Of a stretch of 64,000 bases of DNA, positions 36,308-49,129 are shown one piece after another. The position numbers and the translations under genes were made by a program. Positions within the stretch are counted from its first letter, which is position 1. Each line of letters begins with the position of its first letter. This DNA is from Begonia masoniana (Eukaryota; Streptophyta; Magnoliopsida; Cucurbitales; Begoniaceae). The notes under the pieces were generated by a model that was not told the DNA's origin, did not search any database, and was given only the letters and a program-made list of their open reading frames with translations. The stretch spans positions 26,520,996-26,584,995 of the forward strand of contig CM039502.1 of the NCBI GenBank assembly GCA_022432975.1, read 5' to 3'.

Positions 36308-37672
36308 AATAACCTAACAAAATGAACCTTGGCGGACGTCCTATGACCGTCTTCTCTCGAATTTTGTCGTAGAACGGACGAACTCTTAAAATTAGAGTCT
36401 GTCCGTTCTAGAAAACGGACGCACCTTGGGACGGTGGTGACCGTCCTCTCTCGAATTTTGTCGTAGAATGGACGGACTCTTAAAAATAGAGTCTATCCGT
36501 TCTAGAGAACGGACGCACCTTGGGACGGTGGTGACCGTCCTCTCTTAAAATTAGAATGAGAGAGGACGGTCACCACCGTCCCAAGGTGCGTCCTTTCTTT
36601 AAAATCTTGAGAGAGGACGGTCATCACTCTCCAAAAGTACGTCCTATGTCCGCACACCTTGGGACAGTATACTTCCGCACACCACCATTCATCTCATTTT
36701 ATAACTTAATCGAAAATTTTATCACATGTTCCTTATATTATGGCAAAATAATTGAAAAATTTTCATGATTTTATAACATTTGTATGATTTATTATAATTA
36801 TTTTACGTATATTTTAAAAAATATTTTACTAAAATTACAATAATTCGTACAAGTGTTAGAAAATCACGAACCTTTTTCGATTATCTTCTCATAATGTTGT
36901 AAATATCTGATAAATGTTTTAAATAAATCTAATATTGTTTACTATTTTTAAATATTTTTTTAATAAATCTAATATCGTTTAGTATCGTTCCGTAAAAGAT
37001 CTTGCATTTACTTAAAATTTTCACCACATATTCATCACATCCAATATTAGATTTATTTAAAAAATTTATCAGATATTTACAACATTATAAGAAGATAATC
37101 AGAAAAGGTTCGTGATTTTCTAACACTTGTACGAATTATTGTAATTTTAGTGAATTAGTTTTTAAAATATACGTAAAATAATTATAATAAATCATACAAA
37201 TGTTATAAAATCATGAAAATTTTCTGATTATTTTACCATAATATAATGAACATGTGATAAAATTTTCGATTAAATCCAATATTGTTTGATATTTTTGTAA
37301 AATCAATTTATAAAATGAGATTAATGGTGGTGTGCGGAGATAGTACGCACTCTTGGAGAGTGATGACCGTCCTCTCTCTAGATTTTAGAGAAATGGCGCA
37401 CCTTGGGACGGTTGTGACCATCTTCTTTCGTTCTAATTTTAAGAGAGGACGGTCACCACCGTCCCAAAGTGTGTCTGTTCTCTAGAACGGACAGACTCTA
37501 TTTTTAAGAGTCCGTCCGTTCTACGACAAAATTCGAGAGAAGGACGGTCATCACCGTCCCAAGGTGCGTCCGTTCTCTAGAACGGACAGACTCTATTTTT
37601 AAGAGTCGGTCCGTTCTACGACAAAATTCGAGAAAGGACAGTCATAGGACGTCCGCCAAAATTTAGGTTATT
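36308..37672. repeat. 1.36-kb foldback (long inverted repeat) element
   Basis: The left half read forward and the right half read in reverse complement match over almost the whole length, from AATAACCTAA at 36308 and its mirror ending 37672, with the centre near 36995. Each arm carries outer direct sub-repeats of about 125 bp (a GGACGGTGGTGACCGTCC block and a CGTTCTAGAGAACG palindrome) and an inner AT-rich part. No transposase is encoded and no clear target duplication is seen. It is probably a non-autonomous foldback or MULE-type DNA element, or a hairpin RNA source. Confidence 0.85.
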
Positions 37673-40600
37673 AATACTTTAAGGTTTGAATCGTCAAATT
37701 TGATACTTTAAAGTTTGAATTGAAAAAAACGTATACTTTGAAATCCAAATGAGTAATTTCCCTTTTTAATAGAGCAGAACTTGAAAGTACTTCCGAACTC
37801 GTCAGGCAAGGAGCAACATTAGAACCTAATCCGTCCAACCCAACGTGTCTGATCAACAAAGAGCACGTAGGAAAGCATTTTCACAAACCAGAAAATCGAG
37901 GGGATATAAATTGCAAACCAAAAAGTGCAAGAGGTCGGGGGAAGACTCGTTCATGGAGATCGGGGATACCCATTTATTATGGCGATGAATCCGACCGACG
38001 CAAGAGGGAGCGCTTCATCTGCAATTTCATCTACTCCATTGAACGACCAAGGCAGGGGAGGGAGGCGCAAATCAAGGTGATGGTTGAGCTTTGGTAGGAT
38101 ACACACAAAACAAAAATAAGGGTCAAGAGTGAGATGCTGGAAATTGACATTGGAGGGCTTGGACTCGTTGTGCAGATGACCCAGCAAGTGAAAAAGAAAT
38201 GGACAGTTCTGAAATTTAGGTTGGGCCGCATTCTCCAGGCTGCCTGCGAAATAAAAGAACAAAATGACTTGGGTGACACAGAGGAAACAATCAATGAATT
38301 TCTAATATTTCTGGCCCACTCCATGCAGCAGTGTAACGAGGGTCAACCTGCCCAATGTTTTAGAAGCCAACATCCTAACAAGCAAAGCAGCATCTCTCTT
38401 GTATGGATCCAAAGCTGTACCTCTGCTCTGCCTATTTACGCTCTATTTACCCAATGTTTTGTTAATCAAGTGGAAGGATAGCGCAGCATATGAAGCCACT
38501 TTTATGATATTAATCATCAATTTTCACATTTCAACCTTGAGACAAGGTTGGTCTTTGGGCCGGAGGAATTGACAAGCCACCAATTAAGTGGACATGGACG
38601 TTTGGCAGGAGGGTAAAAAAGGGTGCTGAAGTTAATGAAAAGGAAGTCTAGAAGTAGTGAGTAGGAGGGTTGAGAAAATCAATTGCCAAGGAAGTTAGTT
38701 GTTAAAAAACAAAGGGAGTGTAACTGTAAGTTCAGGGCAAAGGAATTTTTAAGGCTGAGTTTGGAGTGATTTGTATTGGGGAAGAGACTAGGCTCTCTTG
38801 TAAAAATTCCAAATAGTAGTTGGATTGAGATGAAATATTCTGCAAAACTTGTCAGATTGTGGTTTGTGTTTACCGCAGATGTGTATCAAGCATTACTACA
38901 ATGGAGCAGAAAGATATTGATTCGTAGTATAAATTGTAGATAGAATCTTTTGAATTCTATTCAAGGAAATTCATTGCCTGTGAGCACTAATCAAGCTTAG
39001 ATTGGTCTATCCATCTAAAACTACTTTTCCATTTTCTGCGTACAATCATTTAGTCAAGTAATTGCAAATCCTGGCCGAAAGTTGAGACCCCACCTACACA
39101 CCCTTTTGTCCCTGCCCCATGGCTAATGTTTACATGCAAGATTTACGGATGATTATCCAAGGGATTACTTTTCGATTAAAGGTGTATTAATTGGAGTGCA
39201 AACAGATCATTGCTAGAACCTAAAAAGGTATCACACCCTAGTGTTATCCTTAATTACGCCTCACTGATTTTTAACAATTTTCTTAATCTATTTTGGTCAT
39301 TTTTTTATGTTAGATTCCTGAGCGTGGGTGCCAAAGTTTTCATTGAAGAACGTGTACGTCGAAGACGCTTCTTACTGGCAGATGTTGAAAGCTAAGAGTT
39401 CGACTAAGGCTATTTCTGAACGGGGGAGTTGACATGACAAGTTGAGTAGATCAACAGTGCACGTAAACTTACAGTTCATGATTTATTATCTAAATGAAAA
39501 AAATTTATAATTGTCACATATTTGTCACAAGTATATATGCAATTCAGTCAAATGTTTACCTTTTGAATTATAAATACATGTTATCTTCGTATCCTAAATT
39601 GAATAAATATAGGCAAGAGACTAATTTTGTAGTGTATTACTTTAATCTATTCATCTTAGAATATTAGACATATGAACAAGATATATGCACTAGAACTTAT
39701 TTCAAAATAAGCATGTCAGGTCGTATCCTTGGCATCCGGTTCCAACGAGCCAGTGTCACGATGCTTCTAGTCCCAATGAGCAAGTATCATATCTCCTTAG
39801 CTCCAATGAGTTAGTGTCGTGATGCTTCTAGCTCTAATGAGTTATTGTCCTGATGTTCCAACGAGCTAGTAACGTAATGCAACAAAATAGGTTCTCTTAA
39901 CTCAATGAAACTGCAATGTGTCACTTCAAACATAATCTGCCAAACTCGAAACTACAATGCTACAGTTTGTCACCTAATGCCTTGAGCTAAATTCTTATCC
40001 TTAGGCAGTGTGGAGCCGTCAAACTAACTTCACAATACCCAAAACGAATCATCAGTATTGTAGCACGGGTCAGGAAACATATGATTTTTCACGAAACATC
40101 AAGACCTTACGTAAAAATCGCGATGGTTCATGAATCATAATGAATGTTCACAAAACAGCACGGTTATTCATGATATATTGCAAATATTTGTGAAAATCAC
40201 GACTCTTAAAGAAACATTGCAACTGTACCTCTTATAGAATTCTAATTCTTGAAATTGCAGTCAAGAAACTCACACGAAAACAAAAAATAAATTGTGTTTA
40301 TTCTTGACTACAATTCTTGTCGCGAACTCCCAAACGTTAACATAAGTTCTGAAAACCACGATATAAATCATGCATAAGTGCAGAAAACGTAGACGTGCAT
40401 ATTTATACTATACAGAACTTGAATTTACCATCTTATGCATGCATATTAGAAAAACCAAATGTGATTCTAAGAAACATGTGTCCCCCTAATAATCTAACAT
40501 GAACTCTCTTTGATACCACTTGTGGTGAACGTAAAATCTTTAAATTATAATTTTTAGTTCTATGACTTTATTTTTCAAGACCATATTCTATATTGTGATT

Positions 40601-40701
40601 ATCAAGAAGAAAATGAACAAGCAATCAAATCCACAGGAGACTTCTGCATTTGCAAGGTTTTGGATTTACAATATCTTCCTCCTTTTAGACATATTTCAGA
40701 T
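37673..40701. other. Intergenic region without recognisable gene
   Basis: About 3 kb of AT-rich DNA. Short ORFs (for example 38134-38481 plus) have no recognisable domain. A short tandem repeat lies at 39740-39879. A degenerate primer-site-like TGGTATCAAAG (minus) lies at about 40511-40519, followed by TGTGGTGAACG at 40521, which may be the edge of an old LTR. I see no RNA genes. Confidence 0.6.
39740..39879. repeat. Degenerate 30-bp tandem repeat, five units
   Basis: Five units of about 24-31 bp share CCAATGAG followed by AGTGTCGTGATG-type sequence, with several substitutions per unit. Confidence 0.75.
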
Positions 40702-40708
40702 ACCCTTC

Positions 40709-41373
40709 GATAGAGATAACAAATGAACTAGCCGGTCTGCTAGCCGACTCAAGTTGAAATTTTTTTTGGTCTTACTCGTTAGTCTCAGCTCGTTAAGCTC
40801 GATAGGCTCAGCTCGTTCAACTCGTTAAGCTCGGTGATGCTAGATTTTTCTCGGCTCGGCTCGGCTCGACTCGGCTCAGCCAGCTCATTTGTCACCTTAA
40901 TTAAAAATTATTGATCATTAGACATTTATCTACGTAGTTAGTATGAGTATAATTTGTAATGAAACAACTGTCAAATATTTGTAATACTTTTGTGTGATAT
41001 TTTTTATTAGATCATCACAAATAAATTTTTTTCTAAATACATATCATTTTATTTATTAATAAAATAAATAACTATTATATTTTGACATTATAATGATAAA
41101 TAATTATTATAATCTCAATAATTAATTTTTTTTTAGAAATTTACATTATATTTATATAAATTAAAAATATTTACGTGTGTTTAGTTAGTTAGGCTCGGCT
41201 CGTTAAGCTCGTTTGGCCGGCTCAACTTGGCTTGTTTAACATTAACTCTCGAGTCAGCTCGGGTTGAAATTTTTTTTATCCAACTCGTTAGGTTTGTTAG
41301 GTTCGATTCGTTTAGTTTGCTAGGCTTGGCGAACTAGACTTTTTCAAACTCAGCTCAGGCTGTTTGTCATCTA
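40709..41373. mobile_element. Putative small hAT-like non-autonomous element
   Basis: The ends are roughly inverted (TAGAGATAACAAA left, reverse of TTTGTCATCTA right). They are flanked by TACCCTTC (40701-40708) and TACCCTTG (41374-41381), an 8-bp duplication with one mismatch, the size typical of hAT elements. The subterminal zones are packed with GCTCGGCTCG and GCTCGTTAAG motifs, and the centre is AT-rich. No transposase is present. The exact termini are uncertain by about 2 bp. Confidence 0.55.
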
Positions 41374-41381
41374 TACCCTTG

Positions 41382-43170
41382 GGTGATAGTGATTCAATTA
41401 GAAATGTCAAAAAGATACTAATGAGAAAGGGAACATTAAGTAATTACTATTTCTATAACAAAATAAGGTAATTAAAATTCTGTCTTAACACATATTTGGC
41501 TTCATCGACCCTAATTCATACCATCTTGTATATTATAACTTTTGCACAATAGAAAATACTTCCTGTGAAACAAAGTAAAATCATCTGAAAATAACAACTT
41601 CCAAGAAACAAAGTTGAGGTTAATTCAGTCATTTGCTAATTACTTCAAAGTGGGGCCTACATCTTATTTCCCAACACACACCCATTGCAATCAATTAGAA
41701 CTATCAGTTAATTAATTCATTCACTTGGCAGCTAAAATAATGAACGAGGATGAGACAAATCTAAGATTAGTCCTGATAAGGTTACCGAAAGGAAAGAAGA
41801 TAATCTTTGAAGTTGAGTGATTTTTAAAATAGGTACGATTCATTATAGTTTTTAAAATATTATTTTATAAAATATATGTAAAAAATTATAATGAATTGTA
41901 CACGTTTTTTATTTTCTCATGATAGGGTCAATATGTCGTAAAAATTTTAAACAAATTTGATGTCATTTGAAATGCCTAAGTTTTTAAAAAATTAAAAAAA
42001 TTGAGAACGGATGATCATTCTCCGAAACCAGCCCCCCACCATGGAATATTTTGTTAATATATTTACACTTTATACGTGACTATGTTAACGAAACTATGTT
42101 AAAATTGAGTTTGTTAATTATGTCATAATTAGAGGATGAATTTGATAATTAAGGAGGAAGAGACAAATCAAATATTAGTTTTGAGAAGGTAATTGGAAAG
42201 AAGAGCGCGGAGGGAGGCTCTTATGACAAAGCGGGTTGAGGTTGTCTTGTTTGAAAATAGAGACGTTGGAGTGGCGGAGGCCAGACGAAGATCTGCTTCC
42301 TTGTCTGCTTCTTTCAATTATTTCTCCTGTTCTCTTCTCTGTACCCTCATGGCTCACTGCACTCACTTGCACACATTTATCCATTTTTGCCTTGTTAGTC
42401 CTTCTAACTCCTACTTTTTACATCCTCTCTACTTTTCACTTTCACCCGCTCATTTTTGTTTTACTAAGTTTAATTTTGTAATTTTTACTTACTGAAGTGT
42501 GGATCATCATTTATTCAATGATACTTATTAACTAATATAATTAATAATTTATTTCAAATGATGTATGTCACGTCAGTAGTTAAATATTAAAAGTTAAAAA
42601 TAAAATATGAACACAATATTAACATCTTAAATATATTAGAGAATTTTTATTATCTTTGCAATAATAAAAAATAAAATTAGATTTTTATTTGTCGCTCAAA
42701 ATTACACATCATGCATAGCTTTGACAAAGTCGTGATTAAGAAAATTTTTTTTTGTACCTCCACTTAATTTCACCCAAATTTCATCATCGCCATGGATAGA
42801 TCACCCTGCAGTGACAATTGATTAACTATTTATTGTATTAAAAGTTACATATTATTCAAAGGTCAAAAAGTGAAAAGATAATTTTACCAATAAAGCCATA
42901 AAAGATGTCTTGTAAGACAAAATGTTTATAAATTGCAAACTTATTAATTGAAATTTTAAGAAAGTAGAATAGGATGGTTGGCATAGTATTATTTTTAAAT
43001 AAATATAATTGATTAAGTAAATATTAAAAGTTAGTAGGGAATAAAAGGAGACTAAGGCAACGGTAAGAAAGGGTTTGGAAGCTATTGCAGGGGTAATTTG
43101 GGGAATATGAAAAAGTAACGGAACTTTTAGTTGTGTAGAATGGAAAGAAGCGTAGCAATAGAGAGAGAGA
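41382..43170. other. Intergenic region upstream of the NAT gene
   Basis: AT-rich, with no convincing ORF, RNA or repeat. The last few hundred bases probably hold the promoter of the transporter gene. Confidence 0.6.
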
Positions 43171-43177
43171 TATAAAG
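43171..43177 (+). promoter_or_regulatory. Likely TATA box of the NAT gene
   Basis: TATAAAG lies 285 bp before the start codon, followed at about 43225-43330 by CT-rich stretches (CTCTCTCTCTCC) of the kind common in plant core promoters and 5' UTRs. Assigned by position and motif only. Confidence 0.5.
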
Positions 43178-43455
43178 CCAGAAAGCAGATGACTAGTGGG
43201 CGGCAACTGACTGTGTCCACACCTCTCTACCTCTCTCTCTCCATTTGAAGTTTCTTCCTCTAGTCCATTTCTTACTCCATCATCTTTATCTTCAGCTTCT
43301 TTTTCTGCTTTCACTCTCGCTGACTCTTTCATTCTCCTTTCTCTGAGATTGTTCGTGTATGTTGTTCGGTTCATCTGAGCTCAACACACACTCGGAGAGT
43401 TTCTCTCTCTAGATTTTTGACATTGCATAAGGAGTTTTTAAAAGGGTATACGAGT

Positions 43456-46103
43456 ATGGCAGCCGAGAAGCCAGAAGACATAAGCCACCCACCAATGGAC
43501 CAACTTCAAGGCCTGGAATACTGCATTGACTCTAATCCAGCTTGGGGTACTGCTCATTTCTTGCGATCTTGGAGTAGCTCAGTTTATTCATTAATTTGAA
43601 CCATCATTTTCCCCTTTCTCTTTCTCCTATTGTTATTTTTTTTAATATTTTAACTCAAGTCTGGATTCGGAAACAGGGGAAGCAATTGCTTTGGGTTTTC
43701 AGCACTACATTTTGGCACTAGGAACTGCAGTGATGATCCCTTCTTTCCTCGTTCCTCTAATGGGTGGAGATGATGTGAGCCATTTTCAAAGATTTTATTA
43801 TTTTTAAAGCTTTTTTTCTTTAGTCATATGCTTGAAAATCATGAATTTTCTGGCAATTTTTCCATGGTTTAGGATGATAAAGTGAGAGTGGTACAGACTC
43901 TACTGTTCGTTGAAGGGATTAATACACTTTTACAAACACTATTCGGGACAAGATTACCTACTGTGATTGGAGGATCTTATGCTTTCATGGTTCCAATCAT
44001 ATCCATTGTTCATGATTCCTCCTTCACAACAATTGAGGACCCTCATCTGGTTTGCTTCCTACCTTCTGCTTCATTTTCTACATTTTTTTTTTGCTGCTTA
44101 ATTTAATATTTAATTTTGATCTCTCCCCATTTTCTCTCAAAGAGAAAATCTGATAAGCTGTTGATATTTTTCTGCAGAGATTTCTGAACACAATGAGAGC
44201 AGTTCAAGGAGCTCTAATAGTAGCCTCAAGCATTCAAATTATTCTTGGTTATAGTCAGCTATGGGCTATTTGTTCAAGGTAAACAGAAACAATATTTAAA
44301 TTAAAAAAAAATAGTATAAATTGCAAAAATTAATTCTTTTTTCATTGCAGATTCTTCAGTCCTCTTGGTATGGTCCCTGTCATTGCATTAGTGGGTTTTG
44401 GCCTTTTTGATAGAGGATTCCCTGTGGTAAGTAAAACAAAATCATAACTTTTCATAATATACGAAGTTTATATTAAAATTTCTTATACAGGTTGGTAGAT
44501 GTGTAGAAATTGGCATTCCAATGCTACTACTTTTCATAGCACTCTCTCAGGTATAAACTCTTCATTATGTTTCTTCCGAAAATCACTTTATATTTTGTGT
44601 TGGATTTGTTGGGTAATTTGATGTTCTTCCATTTTTGCAGTATCTGAAAGGATTTCAGACAAAAGGCCTTCCAATTCTCGAAAGATTTGCTCTTTTAATA
44701 TCAGTCATTGTGATATGGGCATATGCTCATCTTTTGACAGCCAGTGGAGCTTATAAACACAGACCAGATTTGACCCAAATCAACTGCAGAACTGACAAAT
44801 CCAATCTCATCTCTTCTGCGCCATGGTTGGTGATCATAAAAATTAAAACAGAAAAGCAAAACACTGCACTGTTGGAAACAACATATTATGTTATGTCTAG
44901 CTCTGAAAAGCTCATATATTTCTTCGATAGGATTAAGATTCCATACCCTCTACAATGGGGTGCTCCCACGTTTGATGCTGGTCATGCTTTTGGAATGATG
45001 GCGGCTGTTCTAGTTTCACTAATTGAGGTGAATTTCATCCAAAACCTAACAACTCATAAGTAATTTCTTATAAAACTAGTTAAAATAGTATATTTTTATT
45101 CACAGTCGACCGGAGCGTACAAGGCTGCGGCTCGTTTGGCCAGCGCCACACCACCTCCTGCCCACGTTCTTAGCCGTGGCATCGGTTGGCAGGGCCTTGG
45201 GATTCTTCTGGATGGACTTTTTGGAACATTAAGTGGATCTACTGTCTCTATGTAAGAACAACCTTATTTCCATGTTATTGAATTGATGTTGAATTACTAG
45301 TCTTACTCGTCTTGTTAATGAAAACAGAGAAAATGTGGGCCTTCTTGGCAGCACTCGAGTGGGAAGCCGACGAGTTATTCAAATTTCAGCTGGATTTATG
45401 ATATTCTTCTCAATATTAGGTGCATATTATTTATGAAACTCAAAAAAATTGATTGTCTGCTTGATTTTATCTCAAATTCTTCGTTTTGGCAGGGAAATTC
45501 GGTGCGTTTTTTGCCTCGATACCCTTCACGGTCTTTGCTGCTGTGTATTGTGTCTTGTTTGGTCTTGTTGGTGAGTTTTTTTTTTTTTTTTGGTTATTTC
45601 ACTCTTGAAAAACAAACTTGTGATTTTCTCATCAGTTTTTGGCTTCAGCTTCTGTAGGATTATCATTTTTGCAGTTCACAAATATGAATTCGATGAGGAA
45701 CCTTTTCATCGTAGGAGTCGCCTTCTTCTTGGGTTTGTCCATTCCGGAATATTTCTGGGATTTCACGGCCAAAGCCTATCATGGCCCTGCTCATACCAGA
45801 GCTGTATGGGTGAGTGGAATTGACATTTCAAATTCCTTAATTTTCACAAAAATTGGCTATAAAACTTGGTGTTTCCTTCTTGATGTGCAGTTCAACGATT
45901 TCTTGAATACCATTTTCTTTTCATCGCCGACAGTCGCTTTGATTGTTGCCGTGTTTTTGGACAATACCCTCGAATTTAAGGACAGTGGCAGGGACAGAGG
46001 AATGCCATGGTGGGTCAAATTCCGGACATTTAAAGGTGATGGCAGAAACGAAGAGTTCTATACTCTTCCTTTCAATCTCAACAGATTCTTCCCTCCATCT
46101 TGA
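43456..46103 (+). CDS. NAT3: Nucleobase-ascorbate transporter (NAT/NCS2 family), NAT3-like
   Basis: Thirteen coding exons with GT-AG borders and consistent phases: 43456-43546, 43677-43774, 43873-44049, 44178-44278, 44351-44426, 44491-44550, 44641-44825, 44931-45027, 45106-45251, 45328-45419, 45493-45570, 45649-45809 and 45891-46103. The product is 524 aa, normal for plant NATs. It is a multi-span membrane protein of the uracil/xanthine permease fold, expected to take up purine or pyrimidine bases. Family signatures are present: the QH motif (Q39-H40, in GFQHY) and the NAT signature ENVGLLGSTR (345-354). The C-terminal RNEEFYTLPFNLNRFFPPS is typical of the NAT3 group, though substrate cannot be told from sequence. 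ATG 43456 gives the conserved MAAEKPE start. All exons are open. It converges on the O-fucosyltransferase-like gene. Confidence 0.93.
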
Positions 46104-46230
46104 GTGAAGTCAGAAGGAAAATCATCGTTTCCGAAGAAGAAAAGATTTGTTTATTCCGATTTTTCGGATTTAAATTTAATAAATATGGCTTCTTCTACTC
46201 CTCCTCCTATGCATTCTATGTAAAAAAGTG

Positions 46231-48744
46231 TCAAAATTGCTTTGTAATCTTGCACATACACTCGAGACATCTTGGCTGTCGATAAATGCTTCGACCGAGC
46301 CTCCGAGAACGGACTCGCTGCCCGTCCCGGATCATCTTATTCACTCTCTCTTCAAAACTAGTCCACTCCAAGGTGCTACTATTGGTCAAAATGGATGCTA
46401 ATATCTTCTTATTCGGGCTCAAAGTAGGCGCCTTTCCACCTCCGTAGTATGTTCTAAATCCCGACACCAGAGACGAGAGTTGGCTTCCAGAATCAGTCAT
46501 TGCAAACACATCAGCACTGGCACAGGCAAGAAAATCCAGTGCTGCCAACTGCATAAAAAAGAAAACCACATTCTTTTAGAACACAGTAGAAGGAATTCCA
46601 ACAAACAGCAACAAAACCTCAACTTTTCCTGAATTGGTTGAACTGTATAATTTATTGACCTGAGATGAGAAATTTCGAAATGGTGCAAGTTCTATGGGAG
46701 TAAGAAGAGTTTCCTTTGTGACTAAGTTTGGGTAGAGGTCAGTGAAGGTCTTCAATCTAGAGCTTCCACCATAGATTTCAGACCCTGCAAGATAAATGTA
46801 AGTTTGCCGCTTGAAATTCAGACCTGCAAGAACAAGTCCAGCTTCTTCGGGCGTTAATGGGCACCTCCCTGATTTTCTCAACTCTCCTGGAGATAAATGC
46901 CTGCCAAAAAAAAAAAAAAAAAAAGTGACAGAAAATCAGCAGGATTTAAAAAAAAAAATATGTTCATAAAATCGAGTTTTATCAAGACCTTACTTAGAGT
47001 TCATTAAGCGCTCGACGAGTAGAGGAAAATGAGTTTCTCTGTAGGCTTGAAGCTCCTTCCGCTCGTATTCTCCTCCTCCGAATTCGCAAAGGGAATAAGC
47101 GACCATATCGACTTCGAATCGTAAGTGTAATGCAAGATATTTTCTCGGATTTTGAACAACCTTCTTCTTATTATCTATGAAGTTTCCATATAATTGTTCA
47201 TCCAACAAGCTCTTCTCGCCTTGTTTTTTTCTTATTCTGCTGACTAACAACGAACCAACTTGCTGAATCTTGGGGACAAATTTCAACGCATGAAAATTGC
47301 ATTTGCATCTTAATCTCTGCATCGATTCAAAGCATACGACTATCGCATCTCAATCACATCAAACTAATATATTAATCATTGATACGATTGTAATGAAACC
47401 TGAAGATCGCCAGGCAACGGATCAAATCCGAGGCGATTTCCAAAGCCGAGGAAATGAACAACTCGATTCCGCAGAAGAAGTGGTAAGACAGTTCTAATAT
47501 AATCAACAGGTTTTGCCTCCTTAACAAGATCTGCATCAGTTATCTGGGAAAAAAATGGTGAAAAGAGTTGATCATTTTCTTACAGATGAGTATATTTTCA
47601 GCAGTGTCTGTAAAAAAACGATGCAGCCATATACCAGACTGCCAATTGCCTCGATGTCGATCGATTTAAAGTTGGAAGGTATTTCCTTGACGATATGGAC
47701 TTCAGCCTTCAAAACCTTCATGAAGTATTCCTCCTGATAAATATCAGCAAACTGGCTGCAAACACATCCAAGCAGGAAAAACAAATCAAGATTTAAAAAG
47801 TGGTTTAACGTGATTATAGAAACATGATTTCGAACCTCGGATCCTTCCACACATTACTGTAAAGAAATCTTGGAAGAACTAGAGTTGCATTGAGAAGAGA
47901 CGCCACGGCAACAGAGTTGCAGATCTGCTAAGAAATCACTGGATACGTATAAATATCGACATTTTATTTTTTATTTAGAATTCGATAAAAGATATAATGA
48001 CGATAAGAAGGAAGCGATTTTTGACAAACCGCTACTCGTTGTTGATTGAGACCGCCATTTGCGCTGACTAATATGTACCCATTACTCTTATAATTCGCCC
48101 CTGAAACGCAAAAAATCTGGTATAGAATTTTTTGGGTTGATGAAAAACCAAGTTTAAGGAGCACAGACCCAAGTTTTTCCCAGTTTTTCTATCTGCACAA
48201 GGTTTCCATGTTGATGTCTGTCGATGTTGTTCCTCCCAGAAGTCTGATTTCTTCCACTCGGATTCTTTCTGTGAAGGATATATGATTTTAGATTATGTAA
48301 CAGATTATACATGGTTGATGTAAAACAAAGCAAACCTCAGCAAGAGAACTCATAGCCAGATTCAGAAGACGGCCATAGATCTGTACTTCTGATTTCTTGT
48401 TATGTCCATGGCCATTTTCATTGTCCTAAGTAAATATTGTGAGTTGTTCAAAAAAAATCGACCAGTAATGAATTCGACAATATCAAGAACAAAACATTTG
48501 GAATCAATGTTGTTCAAGCTCAAGAAAATGCATTGCAATTTACCTCGAGACTACTCGATTTTCTTGACGTAAAACTATGCTGACGATTCATATAATCGAA
48601 AAAAGATACCATCAAAGAATCGAGCGAGAAAAGGAAAGCCATCACGATGATAATAAACACGATTGCTCTCATATGCTTTCCAAGGTATGAATGCCTTTTC
48701 GAAACATTGCCTCCCTTACAAGCACTAAGCCTTTGTAGGATCAT
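46231..48744 (-). CDS. O-fucosyltransferase family protein (plant GT106-like)
   Basis: Ten coding exons on the minus strand with GT-AG borders: 48744-48544, 48425-48336, 48268-48169, 48100-48030, 47924-47836, 47755-47635, 47543-47400, 47316-46994, 46900-46660 and 46548-46231, giving about 565 aa. A single hydrophobic segment at about residues 27-49 after a basic start ([11 protein letters not shown]) predicts a type II Golgi membrane protein. Family motifs: GGLNQQR (146-152), HLRFE (336-340) followed by [13 protein letters not shown], and AGSEIYGG in exon 9. The family transfers sugars, often fucose, to proteins or cell-wall glycans; the acceptor is unknown here. ATG 48744 follows an in-frame stop; an overlapping frame from 48937 may be the original N-terminus (see findings). 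Confidence 0.9.
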
Positions 48745-48937
48745 GTTTCAATTCAAAATTCAGAGTAGTTTTTGAATTGGATTTATTTTCTCCTACCGTC
48801 ACTCTCTTCCCAATGGAAAGATCACTACCAGGAAGAGTTTCTGAACTTCTAATCTGATAGTCTTTCATTCCGAACGATAAATCATCGTTTTGACAGTCGG
48901 GGCGTGGGCTTCTAGGGGACCCTTTACTTGTAAACAT
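48725..48937 (-). other. Upstream ORF or displaced N-terminus of the O-fucosyltransferase-like gene
   Basis: A 70-codon frame (MFTSKGSPRSP start) overlaps the first 20 nt of the main frame, shifted against it, and ends at TAG 48727-48725. It is hydrophilic and Ser-rich. It could be the true cytosolic tail separated by a 1-2-nt indel, or an upstream ORF controlling translation. Confidence 0.5.
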
Positions 48938-49129
48938 CTATTATCTCTATAAATTCAACAAAAATGAAGATTTGGAACCTGCAACTCTCTCTATTTGTTT
49001 CTCTCCCTCAAAACCCACCAGCCCATCAGACAAAAGTGGACAAGTACGTTTGGTTGGAAGACGGAACAGAAGGAACTACCTCTTGGGTTTCATCAATTTA
49101 AACAGTGGCGAGAATTCTCTCTATAGGTT
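48938..49129. other. Upstream region of the O-fucosyltransferase-like gene
   Basis: Short gap between the gene start and LTR remnant X2. It probably contains the promoter, compressed to about 200 bp by the repeat. No confident TATA box is seen. Confidence 0.45.

Noticed and set aside
36299..37681. 9-bp target duplication for the foldback element
   Set aside because: The flanks do not match convincingly; any duplication has decayed or the ends are misplaced.
38134..38481. 115-codon ORF as a host gene
   Set aside because: No recognisable domain, no splice context, and overlapping antisense ORFs of equal quality.
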